Source: Agelaius tricolor (taxonomy: Eukaryota > Chordata > Aves > Passeriformes > Icteridae). Taken from it: 64,000 nucleotides of DNA. The position numbers were made by a program, and so were the translations under genes. Positions 37,599 to 51,560 of the stretch are shown piece by piece; position 1 is the first letter of the stretch; each line of letters begins with the position of its first letter. The DNA lies in contig JALJCS010000004.1 of the NCBI GenBank assembly GCA_023055355.1, positions 21,271,744 to 21,335,743 on the forward strand, read 5' to 3'. The notes under the pieces were generated by a model. That model ran no database searches. It was not told where the DNA came from and worked only from the letters and a program-made list of their open reading frames with translations.

Positions 37599-39970
37599 CA
37601 GCTGCCCCAGCCTCGTCCCTTACCTGCCCAATTCCTGCGGTATCTCTGACCCTCGGAGAGAAACTCACAGATAACAGAAGTGCAACCAGATGCTGTCCTC
37701 CCCTGAGCTTGGCCACTTCTTTTGCTTTCTTAAGTAGCCAGTTGTTAGTGTTTCCTAGAAACCTATGGGGAAAAAAATTCTGTAAGTAAAAAGGAACAAA
37801 AAGGAAAGAAACCTAACCCCCAACAGAACCCTGCACAACTTCTGGGGTGTAGCAGAAAAAGTTGTAAGCAGCTTTGTGATTACTTTGACAAAAGATGCTC
37901 CAAAAGATGTTGTACAATTTGAGTGTCGATGTGCCAACTGGCTCCAGATGTTTGCATTGTATTGCTTTTTAAGAATGGGTGTGCAACCATGCATGACATC
38001 CCTGTCTCCCTGCTTCTACTGGTGTTACTCTGCCTCTATAGATATCTGCCCTCATTTTCTGGTGATAGTTATGAGAGATGGAACTACATGATCAGCAGAC
38101 CACATGATACTATAAAAACCACAGGAAGAAATATATAAGGGTTTGAAGGAAGCATTGGCTTAAACTAGTGTGTCAAATGCAAATGTAATGGTGAGTTGCC
38201 CTGCTCATAGTTTGAGAGATACGTCATAATTTTTTTTTTGTTTAGGTATTGTGGATACAGGAATTAAGAAAAGCTTTTAATTCCAATTATTAATAATTTT
38301 GGTTTAGTCCCTTTGCCCTACAGTATACAGGGTTATTAATCAGTATGAATAACAAAAGAAACAATTTATGATTCAGTTTATAATGACACCACACTCCTGA
38401 ACTGTAAGTACTATGTCACTGTACTGAAAGAGCACAATGTTTATGTCAAACCTTGCTGGGATGGTGCTCGTTACTCGACAGTGATTATTATGGCAAATAT
38501 CCCAGTATCCTGCAGCATTTCTACATGGTATTCTCCTTACAGAAAGAGGAGGCAATTGCTCACATGTCTGAGATGAATTATAGATTCCCAAGATCAGCTG
38601 GGAATAAATTAGCTGTCTGCTAAATACAATTAAGGTGGCACGCAATGTTTATTTAGTGCATAAGATAAAGAAACTCCTAGTACAAGTATCTCTATATTCA
38701 GAATATTATCACTATATAAATAGCTTAACAAGATGAATGGTGGCTTTCTAAAGTAGGCCACATATAATCTGGCTGCCTTATGCCTGTGTCAGATTGACTC
38801 TGTTAGTCTTATCTACAGATACTCCTGATCCCTTGCTGGCTCGAGCACAGTGACCTGCACAGTGTGAAACATCCTGCAGCTTCCCAGTCACTTAAGACAA
38901 TCAAATGTTTCTTCACAGAAACCTGATTTTTTGACATTACAGGTGGCTTTATCTCAGATTGCTAAGGTTTTTCACCCCTTCTGCCTGATTCATTACACAT
39001 GTCCTGCTGAGAAGGATTGTCACATCTGCAATATTCTGCATCTGCATCCTCCAGTTCACCTAACTCATGTACTCTACATGTGTTGGTTTTTTTTGTTTGT
39101 TTGTTTGTTTATTTATCTTCTCAAACTCAGAGCTTAACACAAGTGAACAAAGAAAAAGACAATTGGAGGACACCACAAAAGCATCAAGAATAAGCAATGC
39201 TCTTGTTCAACAGTGTTTCTGAAAACAAAAATCTCAGGCAACATAAACATGAAGACTCCATCTTACTTTGAATGAAAGTACTTCTTTTGCAGAAAGATTT
39301 GTGGGATTTACTATTCATTTGTCTCAATCCAATCCCTTAAATGATTTCTGATAAACAGGTGATTTTAAAATGTTTTCCTGTGGCATAAGATGCACTTGTC
39401 GTCACTCTTTCCTGCTATTTATTGATTACATTATCCCCAGAAATCAGTCTGGGATCCACTACAGACTAAAATCTTTGCTCATTTATCTATAGTATTTATT
39501 TCTGTCTGGTGCATTGAGATAACATCAAGCCTGCCAGTTAAGTAGCTATTCTCAGTGTAGGCCTCTGTTTACAACTCTCACCCAAAAAATATCTTCAGAA
39601 ACCAGTGAAGTAGCTGTTCTCTATTCTCTAAAAAAAACTTGTTTGTTTTTTTTTAATCCATGTTTTTATTTTTAAAGATAATGATGAATATTTTGTTTAT
39701 GCACTGTGGCTTGTGCAGCATGGTGGTAACAACCAGCAGCAAATTTTGTTGGGGTTTTTTTTTGGGTTTGTTCTCTTTCTTTCTTTCTTATTTGTCTAAA
39801 TAAGTTATGTAATAATTTGTATGACAATTGGCTATTGGCATATATATTTCTTTCTATCCCAGGCTTAAGAAGCTTTTGGGAAAGTCAGTATTTTGTTTGT
39901 TTTTGTTTAAAGAAGAACATACTGTGAACATATATGAATAAACACGTAGGAGCTTAAAAGAAGCTGCAGT

Positions 39971-40018
39971 TGTATTTAAAATTCCAAAAGTGAAAAGCTG
40001 TATTTAAAATTCCAAAAG
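39971..40018. repeat. 28-bp direct duplication
   Basis: tgtatttaaaattccaaaag occurs at 39971-39990 and again at 39999-40018, a short local duplication. Confidence 0.85.
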
Positions 40019-40306
40019 CTCCTCCCTGCAGAGGGAGCATTTTCTCATTTGACTTGCTATGGAGACAGGATTTATAAATGCATATAAAACACATTAGCAA
40101 CCTGTTTCTCACATATAATCTACAGGTTTGAAAGCTTTGGGACATGATCATCTTTCTGCATAAGAAGCCTGCTAGGTTGTAACAGTACCACCTGAAGCAG
40201 AGACCTTCACTCTGGGAGACTTTGGGGACCACTGCAAAGCAACAAAGGGACCTGAACAGAGATTGCACAATCTGCATTTTTTTTTTTCCATCTGACTTTT
40301 AATAGG

Positions 40307-40327
40307 GGAACTATACAGTATAGTTCC
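40307..40327. repeat. Perfect 9-bp inverted repeat
   Basis: The arms ggaactata and tatagttcc are separated by cag, giving a tight hairpin. A third partial copy, tagttcca, lies just downstream at about 40343. Confidence 0.6.
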
Positions 40328-43300
40328 ATTTACATCTTCAATGTAGTTCCATAATTCTTGAGTTGCCTCAAAAAACTTGAGGGCTTTAACCTGTCATTAC
40401 TATAACAAACACCTGATTGAGATTTTTTTAAAGTCACTTTGGGGATAGGACTTGAGCATCTGGGTAATTTCAAAGAAAATGGCTCGATGATAACTGAAAG
40501 TGTATGAGCACAAATATTTCTCTTCCATCACTTCGTGTACTTTGTGCATTACATATTGCTACAGTCCTTTTCGCCAGAGATTCCAGTAAATCCTAAGCAA
40601 ATTTGATATGAGACAAAAAGTAACAAATAGAAAAACAGTTGTACCAAAACCATTAAAAATTTCAAAGAATACTCGATAGTTAAAGAAGTAAGAACGTGAA
40701 CTATTTAAATCTCTTTAATCTCCATTTTAATGAGACTTTTATTTGAGATTGAGTTTGCTTGAAATACCTGAAATTTCATTGTCAGGTCTTTATTGTTCAT
40801 CAACAAAACTATGTATTTTTAAAAAAACAACAACTAATTTCCCTTCAGAAGCAATATTTTGTAGATACTAATCTTAAAAAGTATTGTTAGCATTGCAATT
40901 AATATGTCACAATACATGAGAAATTCTTATTGTCAGCAATTGTACTGCTGAAAATCAAGTCTGCAGTCAATTAACTAGGTGAGTGGTTGTACCCTGACTG
41001 ATCAAAGGTATCCCAGCTCCAGGACCCACTTGTAGCAGGTGTCTGGAGAAGGACAAGGACAGGAGGAACACACAATAATAAATGGAGTCTTTTTCCACCC
41101 TCATATGGGATGTAAACCAATTGTTGGGGTACCTCCCCAGTCTAATGGTGTCTTACTTTTAAAATTTTTTCAGCAGTTTTTTTTTCCAATATAATGTCCA
41201 GCAATTCTTCAATCCCATTTTCATTCCAACTGCCCACAAGAAGCTTTGGTAATGTTACACAGCTAAACTGAAGAGGCTTATCTTATTTTGTTGCTTCTAG
41301 AGCATGCTCCTATTTCCTGTTGCTCTCAGCACCTGCATCTTGAAAAATGTAATCATGCAATATTCACCTTCATCACACCACTTGGGATTTGTCACTTTTT
41401 CATTTTATCCTCCTGAGGTCTGAAAACTTAGGACTGTATTTAGGGTGCTACTGAGGCATTTCTTTCGTGACAGCTGCTGCAATAACCAGGACTTTTTTGG
41501 CCTTTCTTTGAAATGAGTCCTGTTCTACAGTACTACTTGGGATATATGCAACATTTAAGGAGTAAGGATTTGCTGAGGGACTCAATATTTTGTTTCTTTT
41601 CTATTCCTATGTCTGTTGGTGCTGGCAAAGCTGATGAGCTTGATGAGCAACTGACCAGTAAAGTAGTCATTATATCAGACGTAAGAAAGGACATACATTT
41701 GTGTCTAGAGTGTCTGAGTTTTTCTTTTTGGTGGAAACCTTATATCTCTTGGGAGATTTTTGCAAGCCTAGGGTGTGTGAATGCACTCTATGCACAGTAG
41801 TCAGATTAAGAGACATCTGAAAGCCACAGCAGGATTACGACTGACTTAAAGGGAGGCTTAAGGAACTGTCTGACAGTGAGGGAACACCAGTGGATAGTGC
41901 ACTTCCCTTGAAGACTAAGCACACACTATCAATTTTCATGTTATGAAATTTAATAAAGGCATCATTAATTCTTTTGTCTCCACTTCTTCTCTGCATGCAG
42001 GTGAAACAAGTCACTTCTGTTTTGTTGAACCTTGTATTGTTTGTTCCCAGAGTATGACTGTATTTTGCTATACTTCATATAGCTGTAATTTTTTTTTTTG
42101 CTTTATTGTACAACTGCATAGAAACGACCTAGTTTTTCACTGAAATAATGCATTTTTAATAACAGCAAGTAAAAGACAGTATTAAACTGCATCACTGATA
42201 ACTTTTTTTTTTTTTTTTTACATTCTCTGTTATTTAGGGTTTTTTTAGAATTTTTAAAATTGAAATTGAAAAAAACAGTGGTAACTGTATGAACAGTTGT
42301 GATAAAGGGATGAATAAGCATGTGAGAAGGCAATCTTTTCCTGAGCATACTGCTGTGACAGGCATCAGTGAAGCGGCAAGGGGCAGAGGTCCTTGTGGTA
42401 GTGGCTCACTGAGCTCATTCAGTGGCACCACAAGCAACAGTAAATACTAATCACTGTGCAGATAACAAGTAGAATTGGGTTTGGAAGAACTGCCAAGTAA
42501 ATTGTCCTGTCTTCAGGATGTCATTTATATGGGTGTGTTAGCGCATCACAACAATTATTTAACTGAGGAAGGAGGAAATGAATGGAAAATTTGTTCAACA
42601 ACACCCATGCTCATTCAATCAAATCATTCAGACTGGCATTGGAGCACCTGAACATAATTAGTCTCTTGCAAGTCTCACCAATTGCATCAAAGAAATTTTT
42701 ACCACTTATTTCTGGAGAGAGGTGAAAGATATTCATTATAGATATTCATTACAGATCTTCCTTCCCCTGCTCATAGTGAAATAGAGCAGTGAATCACTGA
42801 ACCAGAAAATCAGTTTATCACGATCTCTACAAGTGCCAAAGCATGATACACAGTATTCTTTAAAAGAAAAAAAACCCCAACATAATGTTCAACTAAACAA
42901 AACAATAGAACAGCTTGGTCTGCACACTTCTATAGTGAAAGTCCCAGTGTGTCAGAGACAACTGAATAAGATGCAAGGGCTTACCAGTGCAGAGCACCAG
43001 GCTGGAAAAATCTGCACTGTGTCATGTACTCCAGTCTGAGGCAGAACAGTTGTTTGTTTGTTTGATCTGGGGAGATATACAAAAATGTACATTTGCTGTG
43101 AGGTGTTCCTGGTGGCCTGGCTCAGCTGTGACCCGCCCAACCTAAACTTAGAAGATCCTCGCCTTGGTGTGAAACACATAATATCTTGTCTTCAGTCTCA
43201 CTACTAAGTAAATATCACTGGTTTTCTAGTTGCCTTTTAATGCCTCCCATCTCAGGGAAGGGAACCCAGCTGAACTCCCTCTGCCTGGCTTATGGCTGTG

Positions 43301-43866
43301 TATTCTGACTTTCTGAGGTCTGACAACAACTGGGTGTACCAATAATGATCTTCTATAGAATAAAACACAGCCTTCTTAGAACATACAAAAAGTCTGCACT
43401 TTTCTGAGAGTATAGGCTTGATCCAGCACCCAGCATGGGTGTATCAGCCTCTTTGTGAATGGCTACCTCATCAGTGGCTCTATGTTAGCAACTGGAGCTC
43501 TGCCTTTTTAATCACTTATCAGTTGTGTTCCTTCCCAAGCCCAGAGCATTTCTCATTTGAATAATTACTTTCCAATAGTTGAATGAATAAGAGTTAGTTG
43601 CAGCCCTCTGCACAAATTATCACCCAATGAATGCAGAATAATGCATTTTCAGTAGTACTCTATTGTATTTATTGTACAGATACTGATGTGTGTTGAATTT
43701 GGCCTATATAAGAGGCACTTCCATGGTAAATCATCTCTCTTGACAAAGTCTTTATGTCAGAGAAGAAGTGGAAGATGCAGAAACTTAACTTTGGGTAACC
43801 AGTAAGAGGAAGGTGGCTGGCATTAACCTCACCTAAGCACCACTAGAAAACAAGCTGATGTATTTT

Positions 43867-43904
43867 GCTCTCCAGGGAATTGCCAGCTCTCCAGGGAATT
43901 GCCA
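43867..43904. repeat. 19-bp tandem duplication, two copies
   Basis: gctctccagggaattgcca is present exactly at 43867-43885 and 43886-43904, implying a recent local duplication. Confidence 0.85.
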
Positions 43905-45480
43905 GCTGCAGGGTGAGAATGGAGGCCAGGCGGCAGTTGGTAGTGTCTTTTTACAGTGAAACAATAAATCTGTGCTGCATTATTTTCCAAGATGCTGGCT
44001 GCCCACACAAATTTAATCACTGGTGTGTTTTGAAAAGAAGATAACAGAATGGAAGGGTTACCTCAATGTAGCAGTGTTACTTAATGCTGTCAGTAATAGA
44101 GCAGGTAACCATACAGCCAGAAGGATCAATATAATAGCAGGTGCACTTTTCTGCCTTTCACTAGTTCTGTTGTTTTCTGTTTATATGCAACAGCTTTGCT
44201 AGCATTTCAAGGTACTGATAGAGACTGTCAATTTCAGGGATTTTCACACTGGCTCTGGCTCAGTTTCTTAGTCTGGCATGAGATTATCTAATCCCCTCCC
44301 AAATCTTTTAACATTCAATCTGTTCCACTGAGATTCCTGGATTTTGACCTCTGGAAGGCAAAGCAGCAGCAGGGTTTGATGCCTGACAGGGTCTCAAAAG
44401 ACATTCCCATTGCTCACATCACAGCCCACACTCTCCTGGTCTGGATTCTACAGTCCTCAACGACTCCAGTTCTGCAGTTGTATGCTGCTAGTTGTGTGGA
44501 GGTTAGGCCGGTTTGTTGGTGCCACAGACTTGAGATCAAGAATATTCATGTCCATTGGCTGTATTTCTGTCTTTCTAAGGAAAATGTTAACTTTGTCTAA
44601 AAAGAGCTGACAGCCAAATTTGCCTTATGTGCCATTCTGACTTGGGGAAGCCATTTTTGGACCCTGCCCCGAGTCATAGTCACATAGGTGTTTAACAGCA
44701 AATCTATTCTAAAAGTAACTACTAAGCAATTTGTATGATGGTGCAATAGTATTTTGCATAGTTTGGGAAAGCTGCATATCCTGCAATATCTCTTTCATAT
44801 TGCAAACATTACTGATCCCTTCATAATTTTCTAGTATGGAAATCTGTGAGGTTGTACAACACAAGATGAGCCAAAAGCACACTGTAACAGCTTGTGGATC
44901 ACCTAGCTCTTGCCAGAGTGATTAGACTCCCACTGGCAAACAACCCAACAACAATTACTGCCAATAGGTATTATTTTAACCAAGTGAAGTGCATATTTAT
45001 TCCGTGGCCTCTGCAGAATCGAAGGCACCATGTTTAGTCTCCATCTGCTTTCTCTTATCCAGGACTCTTTAGATTCTGGGTTGCTAAAACCCCTTGGTGC
45101 TAGTGACATTTGCACACATAATTTCCCAAATCACAAAGCAGTAAAAAAGAAAATCCAAAGCAGAAAGACATGACCTGAGCTTATAATGGATCATTTGCAG
45201 AGACTTATATGTGTAACTGCTTTGAGGACCTGGAAGACAAATTCTGTCCAGACTCCCTGCACTTTGGGTTGAAGTGGGAGAGGGGAGCAGGGGGTATGAG
45301 ATCCACATGTTCGTCTTACTTTGTCTCCTAACGCTTGCTGTTCCTGGCGGTGATGTTGCTTGAAATGTTAACTGTGGGAGCTGGGCATGTCAGTGGTGCT
45401 CTTAATAGACTAATTCAACACAGCGTAAAAAAAAAAATCACTTAATGAATAAAGAGACACTGTTAGAAACAGTGATCAGC

Positions 45481-46950
45481 TGCACCAAAAGCAGTGGTTT
45501 GCATGAGGAATGCAGGACTGCTCCTCTGCCCACCTGGCACCACTCTGTCCAGGGCCCTGTCAGTGTATTTCTCCTTATGCTGATGTCTGGCTCTCAAAAT
45601 CAACCTCAGCAAGAGCTATAAGAACGCACCTGGCTGAGCAGGCATTTCCCCCTCCCCCCCAGTGGTGAGGCACACAAGTGCAAATACTGCTACTGGCACC
45701 CAGCTGGTCACCAGGATGAGAAATTGAGTCAAACATGATGTGTCTCCAAGGAATTCATCTCTAGGACAAGCCATATTTGTTCTCCTTTTGTTCATAGATT
45801 TAATAGATGCAATAAAACCAGGACAGGTATTACATTATGCTACTGAAGGATTTATCAGTTGTCATGCCAGGGTGAAGTTAGACAATGTCTTGCAGAGAGA
45901 CAAGATGTCCATTCCTGGCTCATCTGGGAATCATCTACTTCACTGCTAGCTGACCTCAAGCAGCTGCACAGGGCACCCAAAAAAGTGGCAAAGACCAAGA
46001 TACAGGGACAAAGGCAGTCATCAGCTCGCTGCACAGCAAACATCAAATTGCCTGAGTGGCAATGAGTGGCACCTCCCAGCCAGGATGTTCACCCAATACT
46101 GAGGGTGTGCTCCTGAGGTCATGCACCCCTTATCACAAGCACCAGTCTGTGCATGCCATGACAGGCAGTGCTGCAACTCTCTCATTGGTGACTGGGTGCT
46201 TTGAATTCATGGCAGCACATGAATATGGGAATGTGGGCAGCTTATGCTGTTTTTGATGAACAGAATGACAGGAGCCTCCCATCACAGTGATTAACATATT
46301 TTCCCACTCACCTTAGACCAAGACCATTGCACATGCTGGAGATACACCACCTCTGCAAGCATACCATGGGACTGTCCCAGTTCACCACAGTTCACCAACA
46401 AAAGGAGGCCTATTGTTAGCAGTTCACCCAGTGTTTGCCCGTGAAAAGGAATAATGTTCGTCACTTCTATCAGGATGTGAACATGCACAAGCCAAATCAG
46501 TTCAGACAATTGAGGACAGGGACATCTTATTTGCCAGGACTGTACCCAAGAGTCATGTGAGGCTGAGGGCCAAGGCAAATGCTCTCCTCTGTGGGGGCAG
46601 CTGTGTTGCAACTGGTCTATCCCTGACATATGGTGGGGCATGATGAGGGGGGCAAACATCTTCATTGGGCCATAAGACACAAGGGTGTTGAGAAGAGATG
46701 TTCCCATGTTACTTCTCAGTGGATACCCCAAGCCTCTCAGGACTACTTGGGGCCTGAAGACAACAAGTTCAGCTTCCGTCAGCTTTGTAGGCTGTACTGG
46801 CTCCCATTTCCATGTTTTTTCTCCTCTCTATTACATGGACAAAGCATACTGTTCACCTGCCCCATACATATTGAGAGCATCTGCTGTCTCTGCAGGGCTC
46901 AGAAATTAGAGGACACTTAATATGTGCAAAAACCAATTGGCAAAGAGCTG
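45481..46950. other. Less AT-rich block, identity unresolved
   Basis: This 1.5 kb stretch is less AT-rich than its surroundings and contains several overlapping frames on both strands, the longest 146 codons (46291-46731, minus). None resembles a protein I recognise, and frames on opposite strands are equally open. It may be a decayed mobile element, an old retrocopy or simply unique sequence. I see no poly(A) tail, terminal repeat or target-site duplication. Confidence 0.25.
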
Positions 46951-49900
46951 TCTGCTTCAAGGGTGAAGTTGATCACCTCTGCCAGATTGGGAGGTTCTGA
47001 CCTGCCAAATCAAGCTGGGGAAGAAAAGAGCTTCAATTTAAATATTATGCAGGTCCAGGGCTAGTAGTACTAGGTAGAAGGGCAACAGAAAAGTGGCCAG
47101 GAGAGGAAATTTTTCCCCTTTGATCAGCTATCATTGACCAGTTGTAAATTGCTTTCAGATTGTGAAGCAGAAGGTGATGAATGCCTTGTTATTACTTGTG
47201 CAGCCTCAGCTTTCCAAAGAAGGAGCTGGGTTACCCTGAACAGACTACCCTGGGAGTTACCGATATAAATTGATACTCCCACTCCTGCTAATCATCAATA
47301 AATTACTTAGCCATTCGCAACAGTTCCTAGCTGGGCTAACTGGAGAACTCAGATTAATGAACAAGCAGTCAGCTCTGCCCATGTTGCAACACTCTGAATA
47401 GCAGTATATCACTTTTTATATATTTAAATTAACTGTTTCAGAAAAAAAATGCAAAGACAAAAATCAGGATAATAGTGACAGACCTGGACTTTCCATGACA
47501 TTAGCGTCATTGTATCATAGCAAAGAACTGCTCGGCCTAGAAACATCTTCTTCTATGTTGCAAGTGCTCAAATTATGTGTAAACAATTTTCCAAGTATCA
47601 GTTTTATTTGTCTTTAAGGTCAGACAGGAGGACAGCAAAGCTACATGTCTAATTTTTACAGCATATTTTATACTCTTACTCCCTGATTTTTCTTATTCAT
47701 CTCTTCTTCCCTTGCATTGTATTTAATACAGATTCCAGCCATAAAGAGCACATGCTCTTTAGTTCAAATTGTTATTCCTTGTTAAAATGCATTTATTTTC
47801 ATGATGCGATTATCAGTTCAAAAAAGTAAAACATTTGTTTTACTCTCCACTGTTTTGCTTATGGTCTTTTTAACTAGTATTCTTTACTCAATCACTGATA
47901 AAAATAGACCCAAGCCCTAAAATCTTCCAACTCTCAAAAGCCATGAATTGCTGAAGAAACTCTGTCTGTTGTGCATGTCAATCTATGCTTTAGAGGTTGA
48001 AGTATGGGGCTCTTAGCATAGAAATTAATTGGGTAGTTCTTCAGGTGTTTACTGCAAATATTTTTCTTTCTTGCATGAAATTTTTCCTGCCAGAACCAAT
48101 GGTTTATGACAAATATTAATAAGCTGCTTTGGTAAGCAAACCTGGGAGCTGGTTAAGTAGACTCTGCCTACCCTGTTCTGAATAGATCCACGTTTTTGGG
48201 TTTTTTTTCTTTTTGTCCTTTATAAGGCCATGGTTTTTTTTTTAAACATAAGCTTTCTCACCATTTAAAAAGGAAATTATTATAGCCATTAAAAATACCA
48301 ATGGGAACAATCAAGAGGCACTGTGAATCACCTTTAAAGCAATACAGTGATCAAGATGATGTTCAAGTTATATGAATCATTTAACATAAAGACTTCTTCA
48401 CTATGAAATTAGGTGGGGAAATTTGCTGAGATTTAGCGGTACCAGGTCCAGGACTTATGTTGCATATTCCTTGCTGACTTGTTCAGTGTTTCACAACTCT
48501 CTGTGGATTTTATGCAGAAAGTAAGCACTGATAAGCTGAGAGATCTTCAGATGCTGCTATGGAAGGATATTGCTGAGCTGTGCATGAGTGATCTTAAAGA
48601 GACTATCAAGTCTGACATGTTTTGGGAGCTTCAGGACCTCATTAGTCTTTAACAAGACTATTGTGCAACCTGAACTAACACCTTTACCCTTACAGTTGCA
48701 GTGGACAGAAGGCAACAAAAATGGCACCAGTCACTGCTTTTAAACTGAACCTCTGCTCTGATACACACTGCATGCTGCAGGGCCATACGTGCCCAGGTGA
48801 GAAAAGCAGAAGATACAAAACTCATCTCCTTTGAGTGACCAAGTGATGAGCAAGTTCTTCAACACTTCTTGCCTGCCCAAGGGCCCATCTGGGATTGAGC
48901 TAAAAAGATCAGTGGGACTCTGTGGGTACAGGATGGTTGCCAGGGAGGGGAAACCTAAAGTGGAGTCTTGGGTAGGCTGGGCTGTGCAGGAGAGGTACTT
49001 GCTGTAATGCCGCAAAAGTTCTGAGTGTACTGCTGAGACACTCCATGGGCCCTGCTGGCTCATCTGTGTCTTAGGCAAAGCCTCCATGAGGAGTGGTAAT
49101 GTCCTGTCCCTGCTGCAGCTACATGCCCCTAGCCTTAAAAATCCCTGGGGAAAGGGAATGGGGGTGGAGTGTGTGCAGGCTGTTGCACCCATGCTGATGT
49201 GACTGCAGGACGATGCTATATGCTGAGGGTTTCTGAAGCTCTCACTGCTCCCAAACAGACTTCATCACAACCAGTTGCCTGCAGAGAGGTGTTTATTTTT
49301 GGGATAGCAAAAACCCAACAAATCCAGAAGGCATCAGGATTTTACCATGAAAGTAGGTAAGGCATTTCTAAGCCGCTGCATGAACATGAACTGCCAACAA
49401 AAATTTTTAGTGTGTTTTAATAATATTTTCAGTTTTGGACAGATTTCATCCTGAGGCTTCTCCTCAGTAGATTATTTTCCTTTGACCTTTTGAATGATTA
49501 TAGCCAGCTCATCTGTCTTGAAGAGGTCTCTTGGCAGAAGGAAGCACATACATTCACAAAGTGGGTCTTGTATTGTTTTACTCTGGCCTTGAAGGGCTTG
49601 ACTGAGATCAAGCCAGATTATGGAGTGATCACTAATAAAGTTGCTGAACCTTCCTTTGATTGTCCATGTTCTGAATCTTAATCAAGGACTTGGATTTAAT
49701 GATATATTTGTTCACAATATATTCATAGAAGACTGACATGAGTTAAAAAGAAAAAACTACATTTTTAACAGGGCTGCAGTTTGAAGGACACTTTTAGGAA
49801 AGTGTCAGAAAATACCTGAAGGCCTGCTTCTGCTAGAAGATAAGCAGATGTTTGCTGCCAGCTGCTCACATGAACAAGAATGCAAATAGGACCTTCCTTT

Positions 49901-50160
49901 GAATACTGAAGACCAAAAAAATGTGTCTACTATTAGGATGGCCATTCCTTTGTCCTATTAATTTTGGTCAGCTCTTCCATGAACTACGAGTTCAGCAACC
50001 TGCTTTTGCTTCACAGTTTTAGAGTGCAAACTTGCCATGCTTCTAAGCATACCAAACGTTTCCTTAATTTCATCCTAAAAAGAATAGAGGTAAACAAAGG
50101 CATTCAAACAACAGAAAACAACACACAATACCACATAAAATTTTTAGTGTTTTAAAGTAA
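46951..50160. other. 3' flank of NTRK2, no gene recognised
   Basis: AT-rich spacer immediately beyond the inferred NTRK2 3' end. The minus-strand frame at 48740-49192 (150 codons) lies in a locally GC-richer patch, has no recognisable domain, and I regard it as chance. Confidence 0.45.
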
Positions 50161-50189
50161 TAATTTTATCTTTCTTTTGGATGACATTG

Positions 50190-50214
50190 TTTATTGTAAG
50201 ACATCATTTTTATT
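50190..50214 (-). promoter_or_regulatory. Candidate distal polyadenylation signals
   Basis: tttatt at 50209-50214 and at 50190-50195 read as two AATAAA hexamers on the minus strand, 19 bp apart. No RNA evidence is available to show that they are used. Confidence 0.35.
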
Positions 50215-51446
50215 AAATACACTGTAATACAAGAGACTTTCCATGTCATGTTGAGAGAAGCTGGTCACATGATTCACGAACAAAACTTTTAACACTGATA
50301 CCTAGGCATCACTTTGAAATCAGCCAAGATGCAATGAAAGTTTTAAAGCAATGACTACTTGTAACAAACTGCAAAACAAGAACCACTAAATATTTCCACA
50401 GAGACATCACATTAAATAAATTTTTTAAAAAAAGGAAAAAAAAGAAAGGAGAAAGATAGCTCTACACACCAGGTCACAATTTGGTGACAATATAGAGATT
50501 TATATTTGTATGTAGATATCTTCCTCTTTACCTAAAGTGACAAACGGAGTGATATCTAGAATATATACACATAAATTATAGGTGGAGAGAAGGGCTGGGA
50601 CAAATATTTCATAATTAATTGATTCTCTCTCTATTGGTGATTCAATTAAACATAAATGTTAAATTAAATTATTTGTATATAAAACATTCTTAGGTGCTTT
50701 TCTACAAGTTACAGAAAGATACACATAAGCTGCAAGAATTAGGCCTCTGGATAGATTTGATTTGTTCTGTTTTCTCACATATTTCAATCAATGGCCTCAC
50801 TTACTAGCAGCTTCCATAATCTTTGCTCAAATATTCAGTGTCTATAAAATATCAGCCAGTCATCACTCAGAACCTTCTACAAGCAAACAAAAAATCCCCA
50901 CAGATCTTGTGCAGAATGCATAGACGGAAAAATAACACACCCATCATTTCCCATTTCTTCTCCTGAGACATATGTTTAAAAGATGGCAAAATAGTCACTT
51001 GGTTGCTATTGTGAATTTCACAGTGTTTTCCCTGCAACATGTAGACTTTTTTCTTTTTTTTGCTTCATATTTGTGATGAACAACACATCCCCCCACCCTG
51101 CCCAAACAAAGGTGTTTTAACTAAGGCTCTAAAGGACCTCTTACTCAAAGAAGCAGTGGTTTATTCCAGCCCTCACAAAAAGAAGATACAACTTCCTGTG
51201 CTATCGAAACCTTCATCTCTCTTTAGCAATCCCAACCCAACTTCCTCTCCAGTCCCTCCCTTCTCCTCTCCCCCACATTTTATAGCAGTATTGGAAATTC
51301 AGTTACAGGCCTCAACAACCCGAATGTGGACTAGTTCTAGCACATATACATTATACCTTAGTCATTTGGGTTATTTAATTTCTTTTCAAAGTGTTTTGTA
51401 AAAGTCTACCTTGACCACAATCTCTTATAAAGTTAAGGAGGGTACA

Positions 51447-51560
51447 GACAGAAAAAAAAATAGAGGGAAAGAAAGAAATAAAAGAGAAGGAAAGAAGGAG
51501 GAAAGACAGGGAAAGAGAAAGAAGGAAAGGAAATGATAAAAAATAGCAAGGATAAAAAAA
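51447..51560 (-). promoter_or_regulatory. Polypyrimidine tract in NTRK2 3' UTR
   Basis: About 110 bp is almost entirely purine on the plus strand (gaaag, ggaaag and gaagga repeats), so the TrkB transcript would carry a long C/U-rich stretch. Such tracts bind PTB- and PCBP-type proteins in other mRNAs. A role here is inference only. Confidence 0.45.

Larger units (their letters stand above)
37600..45480. other. Intergenic DNA, no gene recognised
   Basis: No supported gene. Minor structures are listed separately: duplications at 39971-40018 and 43867-43904 and a hairpin at 40307-40327. T homopolymer runs occur at about 40279-40288 and 42203-42220. The plus-strand frame at 41513-41800 (95 codons) has no recognisable domain. 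Confidence 0.45.

Noticed and set aside
46291..46731. 146-codon minus-strand frame in the 45-47 kb block
   Set aside because: No recognisable domain, no exon-like splice boundaries, and the opposite strand is similarly open. It looks like a chance frame.
48740..49192. 150-codon minus-strand frame 3' of NTRK2
   Set aside because: Composition is Ser/Leu/Pro-rich without any motif. It lies in a locally GC-richer patch, with no promoter or splice evidence.
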